From positions 1-31,128 of the forward strand of contig CAMKZP010000004.1 of NCBI GenBank assembly GCA_946477805.1: DNA of 31,128 nt. Reading direction: 5' to 3'. This document shows, one piece after another, positions 23,602 to 31,128 of this stretch (within the stretch, counting starts at the first letter, position 1; every line of letters begins with the position of its first letter). The notes under the pieces are model-generated. The model made no database searches, was not told the origin of the DNA, and saw nothing but the letters and a program-made list of their open reading frames with translations. Source of the stretch: an uncultured Enterobacter sp. (lineage in GTDB: Bacteria; Pseudomonadota; Gammaproteobacteria; Enterobacterales; Enterobacteriaceae). The translations under genes and the position numbers were made by a program.

Positions 23602-24333
23602 TTACAGAATATTGGCGACGGACTTCGCCAGCTGCGCTTCCAGAACCGGCTTCGCCTCTTCGAACTTGAGGTTTACCTTGTTGGCGTTTGACACCACGCG
23701 GGTCTGATACTTCGCGCGATCGCCCTGCTCGCTGCTGGTCTGCAGCTTCACGCCAGAGGTGCCCTGACGCAGCGCGGCGATGTTATCGGTCGTGACTTTC
23801 GCTTTGCTGCGCTCGGAGATCTGCAGGTCGGTGACCATGGTGAAGTTCACGTCCTCCACCATTGCGTCTGCCGCCATTCCGATCAGCCCCGCAGCCAGGC
23901 CCACGCCCAGCGCGGCGCCGGAAGAGTTGCTGTTATAGGCGGTGATACCGGCCCCCAGCGCGGCGCCCACGGCAGCGCCTTCGTAGCCGGTTTTCAGGTA
24001 GCCCTGCGCTTCACGCAGGTCCATTTTGTCGGCTTTCAGAACGTTGGCCTGCACCCAGTAGTATGCGCTATCGGGCGAACTGGTGACTTTGTAGCCTTTC
24101 GCTACCAGGTCGTTTGCCAGCAGGGTCTGCAGGTTGCTCATGTCTTTATCGGAGGTATTTTTAACCTGAATGTAGACCGTTTTCTCACTGGATGGCTCAA
24201 GCCAGACGGTTTCGCTCATCTGGGTTTTCACTTCCAGATTACGCTTTTTCACCGCCGTGGTTACGGCACCGCATCCGGTGAGCGTCAGCGCTGCCGCCAC
24301 TAAGCCAATCACCGCAACTTTCTTTAAAGACAT
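23602..24333 (-). CDS. traT: TraT-like complement resistance/surface exclusion lipoprotein
   Basis: The 243-residue protein is strongly similar along its whole length to F-plasmid TraT as I remember it, including KKRNLEVKTQMSET, NTSDKDMS, ANVLKADKMDLRE and the C-terminus KVNLKFEEAKPVLEAQLAKS. A lipoprotein signal ends LTG-C21. A glycine- and alanine-rich amphipathic stretch lies at about 118-157. F TraT is an outer-membrane lipoprotein that blocks redundant conjugation and raises serum resistance. Here it sits between yacH and lpd with no tra genes, so it is a chromosomal homologue and its present role is uncertain. AAGGA lies about 6 nt before the ATG. Confidence 0.92.
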   Translation of the reverse strand: MSLKKVAVIGLVAAALTLTGCGAVTTAVKKRNLEVKTQMSETVWLEPSSEKTVYIQVKNTSDKDMSNLQTLLANDLVAKGYKVTSSPDSAYYWVQANVLKADKMDLREAQGYLKTGYEGAAVGAALGAGITAYNSNSSGAALGVGLAAGLIGMAADAMVEDVNFTMVTDLQISERSKAKVTTDNIAALRQGTSGVKLQTSSEQGDRAKYQTRVVSNANKVNLKFEEAKPVLEAQLAKSVANIL

Positions 24334-24458
24334 GTGTTTTCCTTTTTTCGTGTAATAAAAGAGTCCAGAACCCTAAACCGTGCGGCCAGTAGCCACACAA
24401 TGGTGCAAAAAGTATCGGCAGGTCGCCAAAAATTTTTAGTGGAAATATCAATAAGATG

Positions 24459-24476
24459 ACTACCAAAACGGGTAGT
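24459..24476. promoter_or_regulatory. Inverted repeat upstream of traT
   Basis: ACTACC (24459-24464) and GGTAGT (24471-24476) form a perfect 6-bp dyad with a 6-nt spacer. It lies about 125 bp upstream of the traT start and close to the lpd terminator. On the plus strand four Ts follow, so it could be a weak terminator; otherwise it may be an operator. Confidence 0.35.
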
Positions 24477-24484
24477 TTTAAGGC

Positions 24485-24512
24485 AAAAAAAACGCCTCCG
24501 AAGAGGCGTTTA
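24485..24512 (-). terminator. Intrinsic terminator of the pdh operon (after lpd)
   Basis: On the minus strand, AACGCCTC, then a TTCG tetraloop, then GAGGCGTT (plus 24491-24510), followed by a run of eight Ts (As at 24485-24492). It lies 18 nt after the lpd stop. Confidence 0.93.
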
Positions 24513-24528
24513 TCAGGCAAAGAGAAAC

Positions 24529-25953
24529 TTATTTCTTCTTCGCTTTCGCGTTTGGCAGGTCGGTGATGCTACCTTCGAACACTTCTGCCGCCAGGCCCAC
24601 GGACTCGTGCAGAGTCGGGTGAGCGTGGATGGTCAGCGCGATGTCTTCAGCGTCACAGCCCATTTCGATAGCCAGACCGATTTCACCCAGCAGCTCGCCG
24701 CCGTTGGTACCGACAATCGCACCACCGATAACGCGGTGAGTCTCTTTGTCGAAGATCAGTTTGGTCACGCCGTCTGCGCAGTCGGAAGCGATAGCACGGC
24801 CTGAAGCAGCCCACGGGAAGGTGGCGGTTTCGTAGCTGATGCCTTTCTCTTTCGCTTCTTTCTCCGTCAGACCAACCCAGGCAACTTCTGGCTCGGTGTA
24901 GGCGATGGATGGGATCACTTTCGGATCGAAGTAGTGCTTCATGCCGGCGATAACTTCCGCGGCAACGTGGCCTTCGTGAACACCTTTGTGTGCCAGCATT
25001 GGCTGACCGACGATATCGCCGATGGCAAAGATGTGCGGCACGTTGGTGCGCAGCTGCTTGTCAACGCGGATGAAGCCACGGTCGTCAACTTCCACGCCCG
25101 CTGCGCCAGCGTTGAGGTTTTTACCGTTCGGCACGCGGCCGATAGCCACCAGCACGGCGTCATAACGCTGTGCTTCTGCAGGGGCCTTTTTGCCTTCCAT
25201 GGAAACGTAAATACCGTCTTCTTTCGCTTCAACGGCAGTCACTTTGGTTTCCAGCATCAGGTTGAATTTCTTGCTGATGCGTTTGGTGAAGACTTTAACG
25301 ATGTCTTTGTCTGCCGCCGGGATAACCTGGTCGAACATCTCAACCACGTCAATCTCTGAACCCAGCGCGTGGTACACGGTACCCATTTCCAGGCCGATGA
25401 TACCGCCGCCCATAACCAGCAGGCGCTTCGGCACTTCTTTCAGCTCCAGCGCGTCGGTGGAATCCCACACGCGCGGATCTTCATGTGGAATGAACGGCAG
25501 TTCAATTGGGCGAGAGCCTGCAGCGATAATCGCGTTGTCGAAGTTGATCACGGTTTTGCCGTTTTCGCCTTCCACTTCCAGGGTGTTCGCGCCGGTGAAT
25601 TTACCCAGACCGTTTACCACTTTCACTTTACGGCCTTTGGCCATACCCGCCAGACCGCCGGTCAGCTGAGTGATAACTTTCTCTTTCCAGGTACGAATTT
25701 TGTCGATATCGGTTTTCGGCTCGCCGAAGACGATACCGTGGTCAGCCAGCGCTTTGGCTTCTTCGATAACTTTCGCTACGTGCAGCAGCGCTTTAGAAGG
25801 GATACAGCCGACGTTCAGACAAACACCGCCGAGGGTGCTGTAACGTTCTACGATGACGGTTTCCAGACCTAAATCCGCTGCGCGGAACGCTGCGGAGTAA
25901 CCTGCCGGGCCTGCCCCAAGTACTACGACCTGAGTTTTGATTTCTGTGCTCAT
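24529..25953 (-). CDS. lpd: Dihydrolipoamide dehydrogenase (E3)
   Basis: Lpd reoxidises the lipoyl groups of pyruvate dehydrogenase, 2-oxoglutarate dehydrogenase and the glycine cleavage system, passing electrons through FAD to NAD. The product is 474 residues. The FAD site is VVVLGAGPAGYSAA (9-22), the redox disulfide C45-C50 lies in GGVCLNVGCIPSK, the NAD site is around VMGGGIIGLEMG, and the C-terminal HAHPTLHE carries the catalytic His-Glu pair. The second ATG of ATGATG is chosen because AGAGG then sits 5 nt away and the N-terminus is MSTEIKTQ. It has its own promoter after the aceF terminator. Confidence 0.98.
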   Translation of the reverse strand: MSTEIKTQVVVLGAGPAGYSAAFRAADLGLETVIVERYSTLGGVCLNVGCIPSKALLHVAKVIEEAKALADHGIVFGEPKTDIDKIRTWKEKVITQLTGGLAGMAKGRKVKVVNGLGKFTGANTLEVEGENGKTVINFDNAIIAAGSRPIELPFIPHEDPRVWDSTDALELKEVPKRLLVMGGGIIGLEMGTVYHALGSEIDVVEMFDQVIPAADKDIVKVFTKRISKKFNLMLETKVTAVEAKEDGIYVSMEGKKAPAEAQRYDAVLVAIGRVPNGKNLNAGAAGVEVDDRGFIRVDKQLRTNVPHIFAIGDIVGQPMLAHKGVHEGHVAAEVIAGMKHYFDPKVIPSIAYTEPEVAWVGLTEKEAKEKGISYETATFPWAASGRAIASDCADGVTKLIFDKETHRVIGGAIVGTNGGELLGEIGLAIEMGCDAEDIALTIHAHPTLHESVGLAAEVFEGSITDLPNAKAKKK

Positions 25954-26005
25954 CATGACCTCTTAATTTATACCCGTCGTCCACCGGGTCGTTCTATCCG
26001 CTCGT

Positions 26006-26034
26006 ATTTTACAAAATTGTTAACAATTTTGAAA
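26006..26034 (-). promoter_or_regulatory. lpd promoter with an 18-bp palindrome
   Basis: On the minus strand, a -10 TAAAAT (plus 26006-26011) lies 17 bp from TTTCAA (plus 26029-26034). The spacer is filled by a perfect 18-bp palindrome, AAAATTGTTAACAATTTT (26013-26030). Its GTTAACAA core resembles ArcA-type sites, and the E. coli lpd promoter is ArcA-repressed. Repression by ArcA here is inferred. Confidence 0.65.
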
Positions 26035-26097
26035 CAACAAACGGCTCACGAATGATCGCTTTCGCCAATAACCTCACAAACTCCATGAGCTTATCAG

Positions 26098-26124
26098 AAA
26101 AAAGCCGGCCGACTGGCCGGCTTT
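26098..26124 (-). terminator. Intrinsic terminator after aceF
   Basis: AAAGCCGGCC (26101-26110) and GGCCGGCTTT (26115-26124) form a perfect 10-bp stem with a 4-nt loop. Six Ts follow on the minus strand (As at 26098-26103). It lies 4 nt after the aceF stop and separates aceEF from lpd. Confidence 0.92.
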
Positions 26125-26128
26125 TCGA

Positions 26129-28030
26129 TTACATCACCAGGCGGCGAATGTCGCTCAGGGTGTTGTTGATGATGGTGATGAAACGCGCACCATCAGCACC
26201 GTCGATGACGCGGTGGTCGAAGGAGAGAGAGATTGGCATCATCAGACGCGGCACGAACTCTTTGCCATTCCACACCGGCTCCATCGCGGACTTGGACACA
26301 CCGAGGATCGCCACTTCCGGCGCGTTTACAATCGGCGCGAAGTGGGTGGTACCCAGGCCGCCGATGCTGGAGATAGTGAAGCAGCCGCCCTGCATTTCGC
26401 CGGCAGTCAGCTTACCATCACGCGCTTTCTTAGAGATGGTGGTCAGTTCACGGGACAGCTCGGTAATGCTCTTCTTGTTCACGTCTTTGAAGACCGGAAC
26501 AACCAGACCATTTGGCGTATCAACCGCAACACCGATGTTGATGTATTTCTTCAGCGTCAGCTTCTGGCCGTCTTCGGACAGGGAGCTGTTGAAGCGTGGC
26601 ATCTGTTCCAGAGCCGCCGCAACCGCTTTCATGATGAAGACCACAGGGGTGAATTTCACGTCCAGCTTGCGCTTCTCGGCTTCAGCATTCTGCTGTTTGC
26701 GGAACGCTTCCAGATCGGTGATATCGGTTTTGTCGAAGTGCGTAACGTGCGGGATCATCACCCAGTTACGGCTCAGGTTCGCACCAGAGATTTTCTGGAT
26801 ACGGCCCAGCTCAACTTCTTCGATTTCGCCGAACTTGCTGAAGTCCACTTTCGGCCATGGCAGCATGCCCGGGATACCGCCGCCTGCGGCTGCAGCAGGT
26901 GCAGCTTCAGCGCGTTTCACCGCGTCTTTCACGTAGGTCTGAACGTCTTCGCGCAGGATACGACCTTTACGGCCGGTCCCTTTTACTTTCGCCAGGTTCA
27001 CACCGAACTCGCGCGCCAGGCGGCGAATCAGCGGGGTGGCGTGGACGTAAGCGTCGTTTTCAGCGAACTCAGATTTGCCTTCCGCTTTAGCAGCAGGTGC
27101 CGCAGCAGGTTTCGCAGCCTGAGCCGGTGCAGCAGCCGGTGCCGGAGCAGCCGCGGCAGCCGGAGCGGCGGCAGGCGCAGCGCCTTCCACTTCGAAGACC
27201 ATGATCAGGGAGCCGGTAGACACTTTGTCGCCGGTGCTGATTTTAATCTCTTTAACGGTGCCCGCGAATGGCGCAGGAACTTCCATAGAAGCCTTGTCGC
27301 CTTCAACGGTGATCAGTGACTGTTCGGCGGCAACTTTGTCGCCCACTTTCACCATCACTTCGGTCACTTCAACTTCGTCACCGCCGATGTCCGGTACGTT
27401 AACGTCTTTCGCGCCGCCCGCAGCCGCTGGTGCAGCAGCCTGAGCCGGAGCAGCGTCCGCTTTCGCCGGAGCCGCCGCGCCTTCAGCGCCAGCCACTTCG
27501 AAGACCATAATCAGGGAGCCGGTAGACACTTTGTCGCCGGTGTTGATTTTGATCTCTTTAACGGTACCCGCGAACGGTGCCGGCACTTCCATAGAGGCTT
27601 TATCGCCCTCGACGGTGATCAGGGACTGCTCTTCAGCAACGGTGTCGCCTACTTTAACCATGATCTCAGTGACTTCAACTTCATCACCGCCGATGTCAGG
27701 CACGTTCACTTCTTTCGCGCTCGCGGCAGCTGCTGGAGCAGCGGCGGCCGGAGCGGCTTTCTTCTCTTCCTGCGCAGGTGCAGCTGCTGCTGCACCGTCG
27801 GCGGAATCGAAAATCATGATCAGTTTTCCGGTCTCGGTTTTATCGCCAACGGAGACTTTGATCTCCTTAACGATGCCAGCCTGAGGAGACGGAACTTCCA
27901 TAGAGGCTTTGTCGCCCTCTACGGTGATCAGCGACTGTTCAGCTTCAACTTTGTCGCCCACTTTGACCAGGATCTCGGTGATTTCAACTTCATCAGCCCC
28001 GATGTCCGGTACATTGATTTCGATAGCCAT
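26129..28030 (-). CDS. aceF: Pyruvate dehydrogenase E2 (dihydrolipoyl acetyltransferase)
   Basis: AceF is the core of the pyruvate dehydrogenase complex and passes acetyl groups from AceE to coenzyme A. The 633-residue product has three N-terminal lipoyl domains, each with a DKA lipoylation site (K41, K144, K246), joined by Ala/Pro-rich flexible linkers. A peripheral subunit-binding domain follows (about 327-367, YVHATPLIRRLAREFG). The C-terminal catalytic domain has FDHRVIDG with H606 and D610. The second and third lipoyl domains are nearly identical. The length is close to E. coli (630), with the difference in linkers. It starts 14 nt after the aceE stop, so the two genes are co-transcribed. 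Confidence 0.98.
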   Translation of the reverse strand: MAIEINVPDIGADEVEITEILVKVGDKVEAEQSLITVEGDKASMEVPSPQAGIVKEIKVSVGDKTETGKLIMIFDSADGAAAAAPAQEEKKAAPAAAAPAAAASAKEVNVPDIGGDEVEVTEIMVKVGDTVAEEQSLITVEGDKASMEVPAPFAGTVKEIKINTGDKVSTGSLIMVFEVAGAEGAAAPAKADAAPAQAAAPAAAGGAKDVNVPDIGGDEVEVTEVMVKVGDKVAAEQSLITVEGDKASMEVPAPFAGTVKEIKISTGDKVSTGSLIMVFEVEGAAPAAAPAAAAAPAPAAAPAQAAKPAAAPAAKAEGKSEFAENDAYVHATPLIRRLAREFGVNLAKVKGTGRKGRILREDVQTYVKDAVKRAEAAPAAAAGGGIPGMLPWPKVDFSKFGEIEEVELGRIQKISGANLSRNWVMIPHVTHFDKTDITDLEAFRKQQNAEAEKRKLDVKFTPVVFIMKAVAAALEQMPRFNSSLSEDGQKLTLKKYINIGVAVDTPNGLVVPVFKDVNKKSITELSRELTTISKKARDGKLTAGEMQGGCFTISSIGGLGTTHFAPIVNAPEVAILGVSKSAMEPVWNGKEFVPRLMMPISLSFDHRVIDGADGARFITIINNTLSDIRRLVM

Positions 28031-28044
28031 TATTCTTTTACCTC

Positions 28045-30708
28045 TTACGCCAGACGCGGGTTAACTTTATCTGCATCGATGTTGAATTTGGTGATGGCTT
28101 CCGCAACCACTTTCTTATCGATTTCGCCACGTTTAGCCAGTTCGCCCAGTGCTGCTACAACCACGTAAGAAGCATCAACTTCGAAGTGGTGACGCAGGTT
28201 TTCGCGGCTGTCAGAACGACCGAAGCCGTCAGTACCCAGTACGCGATAATCATCAGCTGGAACGTAAGTACGAACCTGCTCTGCGAACAGTTTCATATAG
28301 TCAGTAGACGCCACCGCCGGTGCATCGTTCATCACCTGAGCGATGTACGGAACGCGCGGAGTTTCCAGCGGGTGCAGCATGTTCCAGCGCTCACAATCCT
28401 GGCCATCGCGCGCCAGTTCGGTGAAGGAGGTCACTGAATACACGTCAGAACCGACGCCGTAGTCTTTCGCCAGGATCTGCGCTGCTTCACGGACGTGACG
28501 CAGGATAGAACCGGAGCCCAGCAGCTGAACTTTACCTTTGCTACCTTCGAGGGTTTCGAGTTTGTAGATACCTTTACGGATACCTTCCTCGGCACCTGCT
28601 GGCATTGCCGGCATGTGGTAGTTTTCGTTCAGCGTGGTGATGTAGTAGTAAATGTTCTCTTGCGCTTCACCGTACATACGGGTCAGACCGTCGTGCATGA
28701 TGACAGCCACTTCGTACGCGTAAGACGGGTCGTAAGAGATACAGTTAGGGATAGTCAGAGACTGAATGTGGCTGTGGCCATCTTCGTGCTGCAGACCTTC
28801 ACCGTTCAGGGTCGTACGACCGGATGTACCGCCTACCAGGAAGCCGCGAGCCTGCTGGTCGCCTGCCTGCCAGCACAGGTCACCGATACGCTGGAAACCG
28901 AACATGGAGTAGTAGATGTAGAACGGGATCATCGGCAGGTTGTTGGTGCTGTATGACGTCGCAGCAGCCAGCCAGGATGCGCCTGCGCCCAGCTCGTTGA
29001 TACCTTCCTGCAGGATCTGACCTTTCTCGTCTTCTTTGTAGTACGCAACCTGCTCACGGTCCTGCGGGGTGTACTGCTGGCCGTTCGGGCTGTAGATACC
29101 GATCTGACGGAACAGACCTTCCATACCGAAAGTACGCGCTTCATCGGCGATGATTGGAACCAGCCTGTCTTTGATCGACTTGTTCTTCAGCATCACGTTC
29201 AGGGCACGAACGAAAGCGATGGTGGTAGAGATCTCTTTGTTCTGCTCTTCCAGCAGCTGAGAGAAGTCTTCCAGCGCAGGCAGTTCCAGCTTCTCGGTGA
29301 AGTTAGGCTGGCGAGCAGGCAGGTAGCCTTTCAGCGCCTGACGACGTTCGTGCAGGTACTTGTGCTCTTCTGAACCTTCCGGGAAGGTGATGTAAGAGAG
29401 GTTTTCAACCTGCTCATCGGTCACTGGAACGTTGAAACGGTCGCGGATGTAGCGTACGCCGTCCATGTTCATTTTCTTAACCTGGTGAGCGATGTTTTTA
29501 CCTTCTGCGGTATCACCCATGCCGTAACCTTTGATGGTGTGGGCCAGGATTACGGTCGCTTTACCTTTGGTTTCCTGCGCTTTTTTCAGTGCAGCGTAAA
29601 CTTTCTTCGGATCGTGACCACCGCGGTTCAGGGCCCAGATCTGCTCATCAGTCCAGTCTGCAACCAGCGCTGCGGTTTCTGGATATTTGCCGAAGAAGTG
29701 CTCGCGAACGTAGGCACCGTCTTTGGATTTGAAGGTCTGGTAGTCGCCGTCAACGGTTTCGTTCATCAGCTGGATCAGCTTACCGCTGGTGTCTTTACGC
29801 AGCAGCTCATCCCAACGACCGCCCCACATCACTTTGATGACGTTCCAGCCAGCACCTGCGAAGATGCCTTCCAGTTCGTTGATGATCTTGCCGTTGCCGG
29901 TTACCGGACCATCCAGACGCTGCAGGTTACAGTTGATGATGAAGCACAGGTTGTCCAGCTTCTCGCGGGTTGCGATGGTGATCGCACCTTTAGATTCTGG
30001 CTCATCCATTTCACCGTCGCCCAGGAAGGCGTAGACGGTCTGCTCGGAGGTGTCTTTCAGACCACGGTGTTCCAGGTATTTCAGGAATTTAGCCTGATAA
30101 ATCGCACCGATTGGACCCAGACCCATAGAAACGGTCGGGAACTGCCAGAATTCAGGCATCAGTTTAGGGTGCGGATAAGAAGACAGGCCTTTACCGTGAA
30201 CTTCCTGACGGAAGTTGTTCATCTGCTCTTCAGTCAGACGACCTTCCAGGAACGCACGTGCGTAGATGCCCGGAGAGATGTGGCCCTGGAAGTACACCAG
30301 ATCGCCGCCGTCTTTCTCGTTAGCTGCACGGAAGAAGTGGTTGAAGCACACTTCGTAAACGGTTGCAGAGGACTGGAAGGATGCCATATGGCCACCCAGC
30401 TCCAGGTCTTTTTTGGATGCGCGCAGAACGGTCATGATGGCGTTCCAGCGGATAGCAGAACGGATACGACGTTCCAGATCCAGATTGCCCGGGTATTCCG
30501 GTTCGTCTTCGACGGCAATCGTGTTTACGTAGTTGTTAGCCCCTGCACCTGCAGCAACCTTCACGCCGCCTTTGCGCGCTTCTGAAAGGAGCTGATCAAT
30601 CAGATACTGAGCGCGCTCAACACCTTCTTCACGGATGACCGATTCGATCGCCTGTAGCCAGTCGCGAGTTTCGATCGGATCCACGTCATTTTGGAGACGT
30701 TCTGACAT
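28045..30708 (-). CDS. aceE: Pyruvate dehydrogenase E1 component
   Basis: AceE is the homodimeric thiamine diphosphate enzyme that decarboxylates pyruvate and acetylates the lipoyl groups of AceF. The product is 887 residues, as in E. coli. The ThDP motif begins at GDGEMDEPE (230-238) and ends at NCN (259-261). H143 in FQGHISPG and the GHMASFQSSATVYEV segment belong to the active site. The N-terminus MSERLQNDVDPIETRDWL fits the E2-binding region. AAGGAATACCCCC precedes the ATG. It lies 123 bp downstream of pdhR, with a large dyad in that gap. Confidence 0.98.
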   Translation of the reverse strand: MSERLQNDVDPIETRDWLQAIESVIREEGVERAQYLIDQLLSEARKGGVKVAAGAGANNYVNTIAVEDEPEYPGNLDLERRIRSAIRWNAIMTVLRASKKDLELGGHMASFQSSATVYEVCFNHFFRAANEKDGGDLVYFQGHISPGIYARAFLEGRLTEEQMNNFRQEVHGKGLSSYPHPKLMPEFWQFPTVSMGLGPIGAIYQAKFLKYLEHRGLKDTSEQTVYAFLGDGEMDEPESKGAITIATREKLDNLCFIINCNLQRLDGPVTGNGKIINELEGIFAGAGWNVIKVMWGGRWDELLRKDTSGKLIQLMNETVDGDYQTFKSKDGAYVREHFFGKYPETAALVADWTDEQIWALNRGGHDPKKVYAALKKAQETKGKATVILAHTIKGYGMGDTAEGKNIAHQVKKMNMDGVRYIRDRFNVPVTDEQVENLSYITFPEGSEEHKYLHERRQALKGYLPARQPNFTEKLELPALEDFSQLLEEQNKEISTTIAFVRALNVMLKNKSIKDRLVPIIADEARTFGMEGLFRQIGIYSPNGQQYTPQDREQVAYYKEDEKGQILQEGINELGAGASWLAAATSYSTNNLPMIPFYIYYSMFGFQRIGDLCWQAGDQQARGFLVGGTSGRTTLNGEGLQHEDGHSHIQSLTIPNCISYDPSYAYEVAVIMHDGLTRMYGEAQENIYYYITTLNENYHMPAMPAGAEEGIRKGIYKLETLEGSKGKVQLLGSGSILRHVREAAQILAKDYGVGSDVYSVTSFTELARDGQDCERWNMLHPLETPRVPYIAQVMNDAPAVASTDYMKLFAEQVRTYVPADDYRVLGTDGFGRSDSRENLRHHFEVDASYVVVAALGELAKRGEIDKKVVAEAITKFNIDADKVNPRLA

Positions 30709-30748
30709 GGGGGTATTCCTTATCTATCTAATACGTTGATTTGTCTGG

Positions 30749-30794
30749 AACCTGTCCCATTATGCTCTTGGGCAAGAACACAATAAGACAGGTT
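30749..30794. promoter_or_regulatory. Large imperfect dyad between pdhR and aceE
   Basis: AACCTGTC (30749-30756) and GACAGGTT (30787-30794) are exact complements. Inside them TCTTG (30766-30770) and CAAGA (30773-30777) pair around GG. In the pdhR-aceE transcript this would be a stem-loop of about 46 nt. A similar outer stem precedes aceE in E. coli as I remember it, with a different inner loop, which suggests a conserved RNA structure. Confidence 0.6.
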
Positions 30795-30831
30795 CTGCGT
30801 TTAGTTGCCGCGCTCTAAAAGTACCTGGCGC

Positions 30832-31092
30832 TTAATCCTTTCGTTGCTGTATGCGGCGTAGTGAACGTTCGCGACGCGATTGTTCACGGCTGCGGTCCAG
30901 CAAGATTTCCTCAATGAAAGCCAGATGGCGGTGCGACGCTTCACGCGCCTGCTCCGGTTCCCCGGCCATTATCGCCTCGAATACTCGGGTGCGATGGTTG
31001 CTGACCAGCGGGAGCATGTCCCGACGGGCATACAACAATTCAAAATTCTGACGAACGTTCTGGGCCAGCATGGGCTCCATGCAGCGTAGCAG
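30832..31092 (-). CDS. pdhR: PdhR C-terminal part (5' end lost at adapter)
   Basis: PdhR is a GntR-family repressor of the pyruvate dehydrogenase operon and respiratory genes, released by pyruvate. Only the last 86 residues are here, from LLRCMEPMLAQNVRQ to the end QQRKD, covering the end of the FadR-type effector domain. The expected upstream sequence (HLLRC in E. coli) is cut at 31092, where sequencing adapter begins. A gene finder would extend the frame into the adapter and predict a false start MYKRQ from a GTG at 31105-31107; those five residues are not PdhR. The DNA-binding domain lies outside the window. Confidence 0.93.
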   Translation of the reverse strand: MLRCMEPMLAQNVRQNFELLYARRDMLPLVSNHRTRVFEAIMAGEPEQAREASHRHLAFIEEILLDRSREQSRRERSLRRIQQRKD

Positions 31093-31128
31093 CTGTCTCT
31101 TATACACATCTCCGAGCCCACGAGACAG
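31093..31128. other. Nextera (Tn5) adapter contamination
   Basis: Bases 31093-31111 are CTGTCTCTTATACACATCT, the Tn5 mosaic end used in Nextera libraries. Bases 31112-31126 are CCGAGCCCACGAGAC, the i7-side adapter. The final AG may be the first bases of an index. This is library sequence, not genome. Confidence 0.98.

Noticed and set aside
23602..24333. TraT as evidence of an integrated plasmid or conjugative element
   Set aside because: No transfer, integrase, insertion-sequence or tRNA attachment features occur nearby, and flanking genes are in normal enteric order.
24239..24520. 93-codon frame on the minus strand overlapping the traT start and lpd terminator
   Set aside because: It runs across the lpd terminator and traT leader in another frame and resembles no known protein.
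31093..31107. PdhR-like ORF starting MYKRQ
   Set aside because: The start codon and first five residues are encoded by Nextera adapter sequence, so this is not a real N-terminus.

Overview
This window is an ordinary chromosomal segment of a gamma-proteobacterium of the family Enterobacteriaceae. Gene order matches the Escherichia coli sfsA-to-pdhR region almost gene for gene, and the proteins look like close homologues of the E. coli ones as I remember them. The REP-type hairpins, the DUF2950 gene beside yacH and a chromosomal traT homologue point to Enterobacter or a near relative (Lelliottia, Leclercia, Kosakonia). That placement is inference; no database was searched.

Layout from left to right. 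(1) 1-3590, plus strand: the 3' end of sfsA, then dksA, gluQ, pcnB and folK (transcription control, tRNA modification, RNA polyadenylation, folate synthesis). pcnB appears to start at a rare AUU codon. (2) 3600-5777, plus strand: panB, panC and panD, the pantothenate pathway, without the rpnC insertion found in E. coli K-12. (3) 5781-9330, minus strand: yadE (polysaccharide deacetylase), yadI (PTS EIIA-like), and yadH/yadG (ABC exporter). (4) 9438-14892: can, hpt, gcd (periplasmic glucose oxidation, with a CRP site over the promoter) and cueO (periplasmic copper oxidase, with a CueR-type 19-bp-spacer promoter). (5) 15038-17545: yacC, speE and speD (spermidine synthesis), and yacL. (6) 17736-20333: acnB. 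(7) 20334-21225: an 890-bp region with no annotated-size gene. It carries what looks like a divergent small-RNA/small-peptide pair resembling a type I toxin-antitoxin locus. (8) 21226-24333: yacH (DUF3300), a DUF2950 gene, and a TraT-like lipoprotein gene on the opposite strand. (9) 24529-31092, minus strand: lpd, aceF, aceE and the 3' part of pdhR, i.e. the pyruvate dehydrogenase operon.

The most interesting stretch is 20540-21050. A 38-residue hydrophobic ORF lies behind a structured leader of about 155 nt. A divergent candidate RNA on the other strand ends at a strong intrinsic terminator. The two transcripts share ordered complementary blocks, the longest being 14 nt. In the leader, these blocks coincide with the 5' arms of two competing helices.

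The last 36 bases are not biological. From 31093 the sequence is the Nextera (Tn5) mosaic end plus i7 adapter, so the pdhR end is an assembly or trimming artefact. No tRNA, rRNA, insertion sequence, prophage or CRISPR array was seen.
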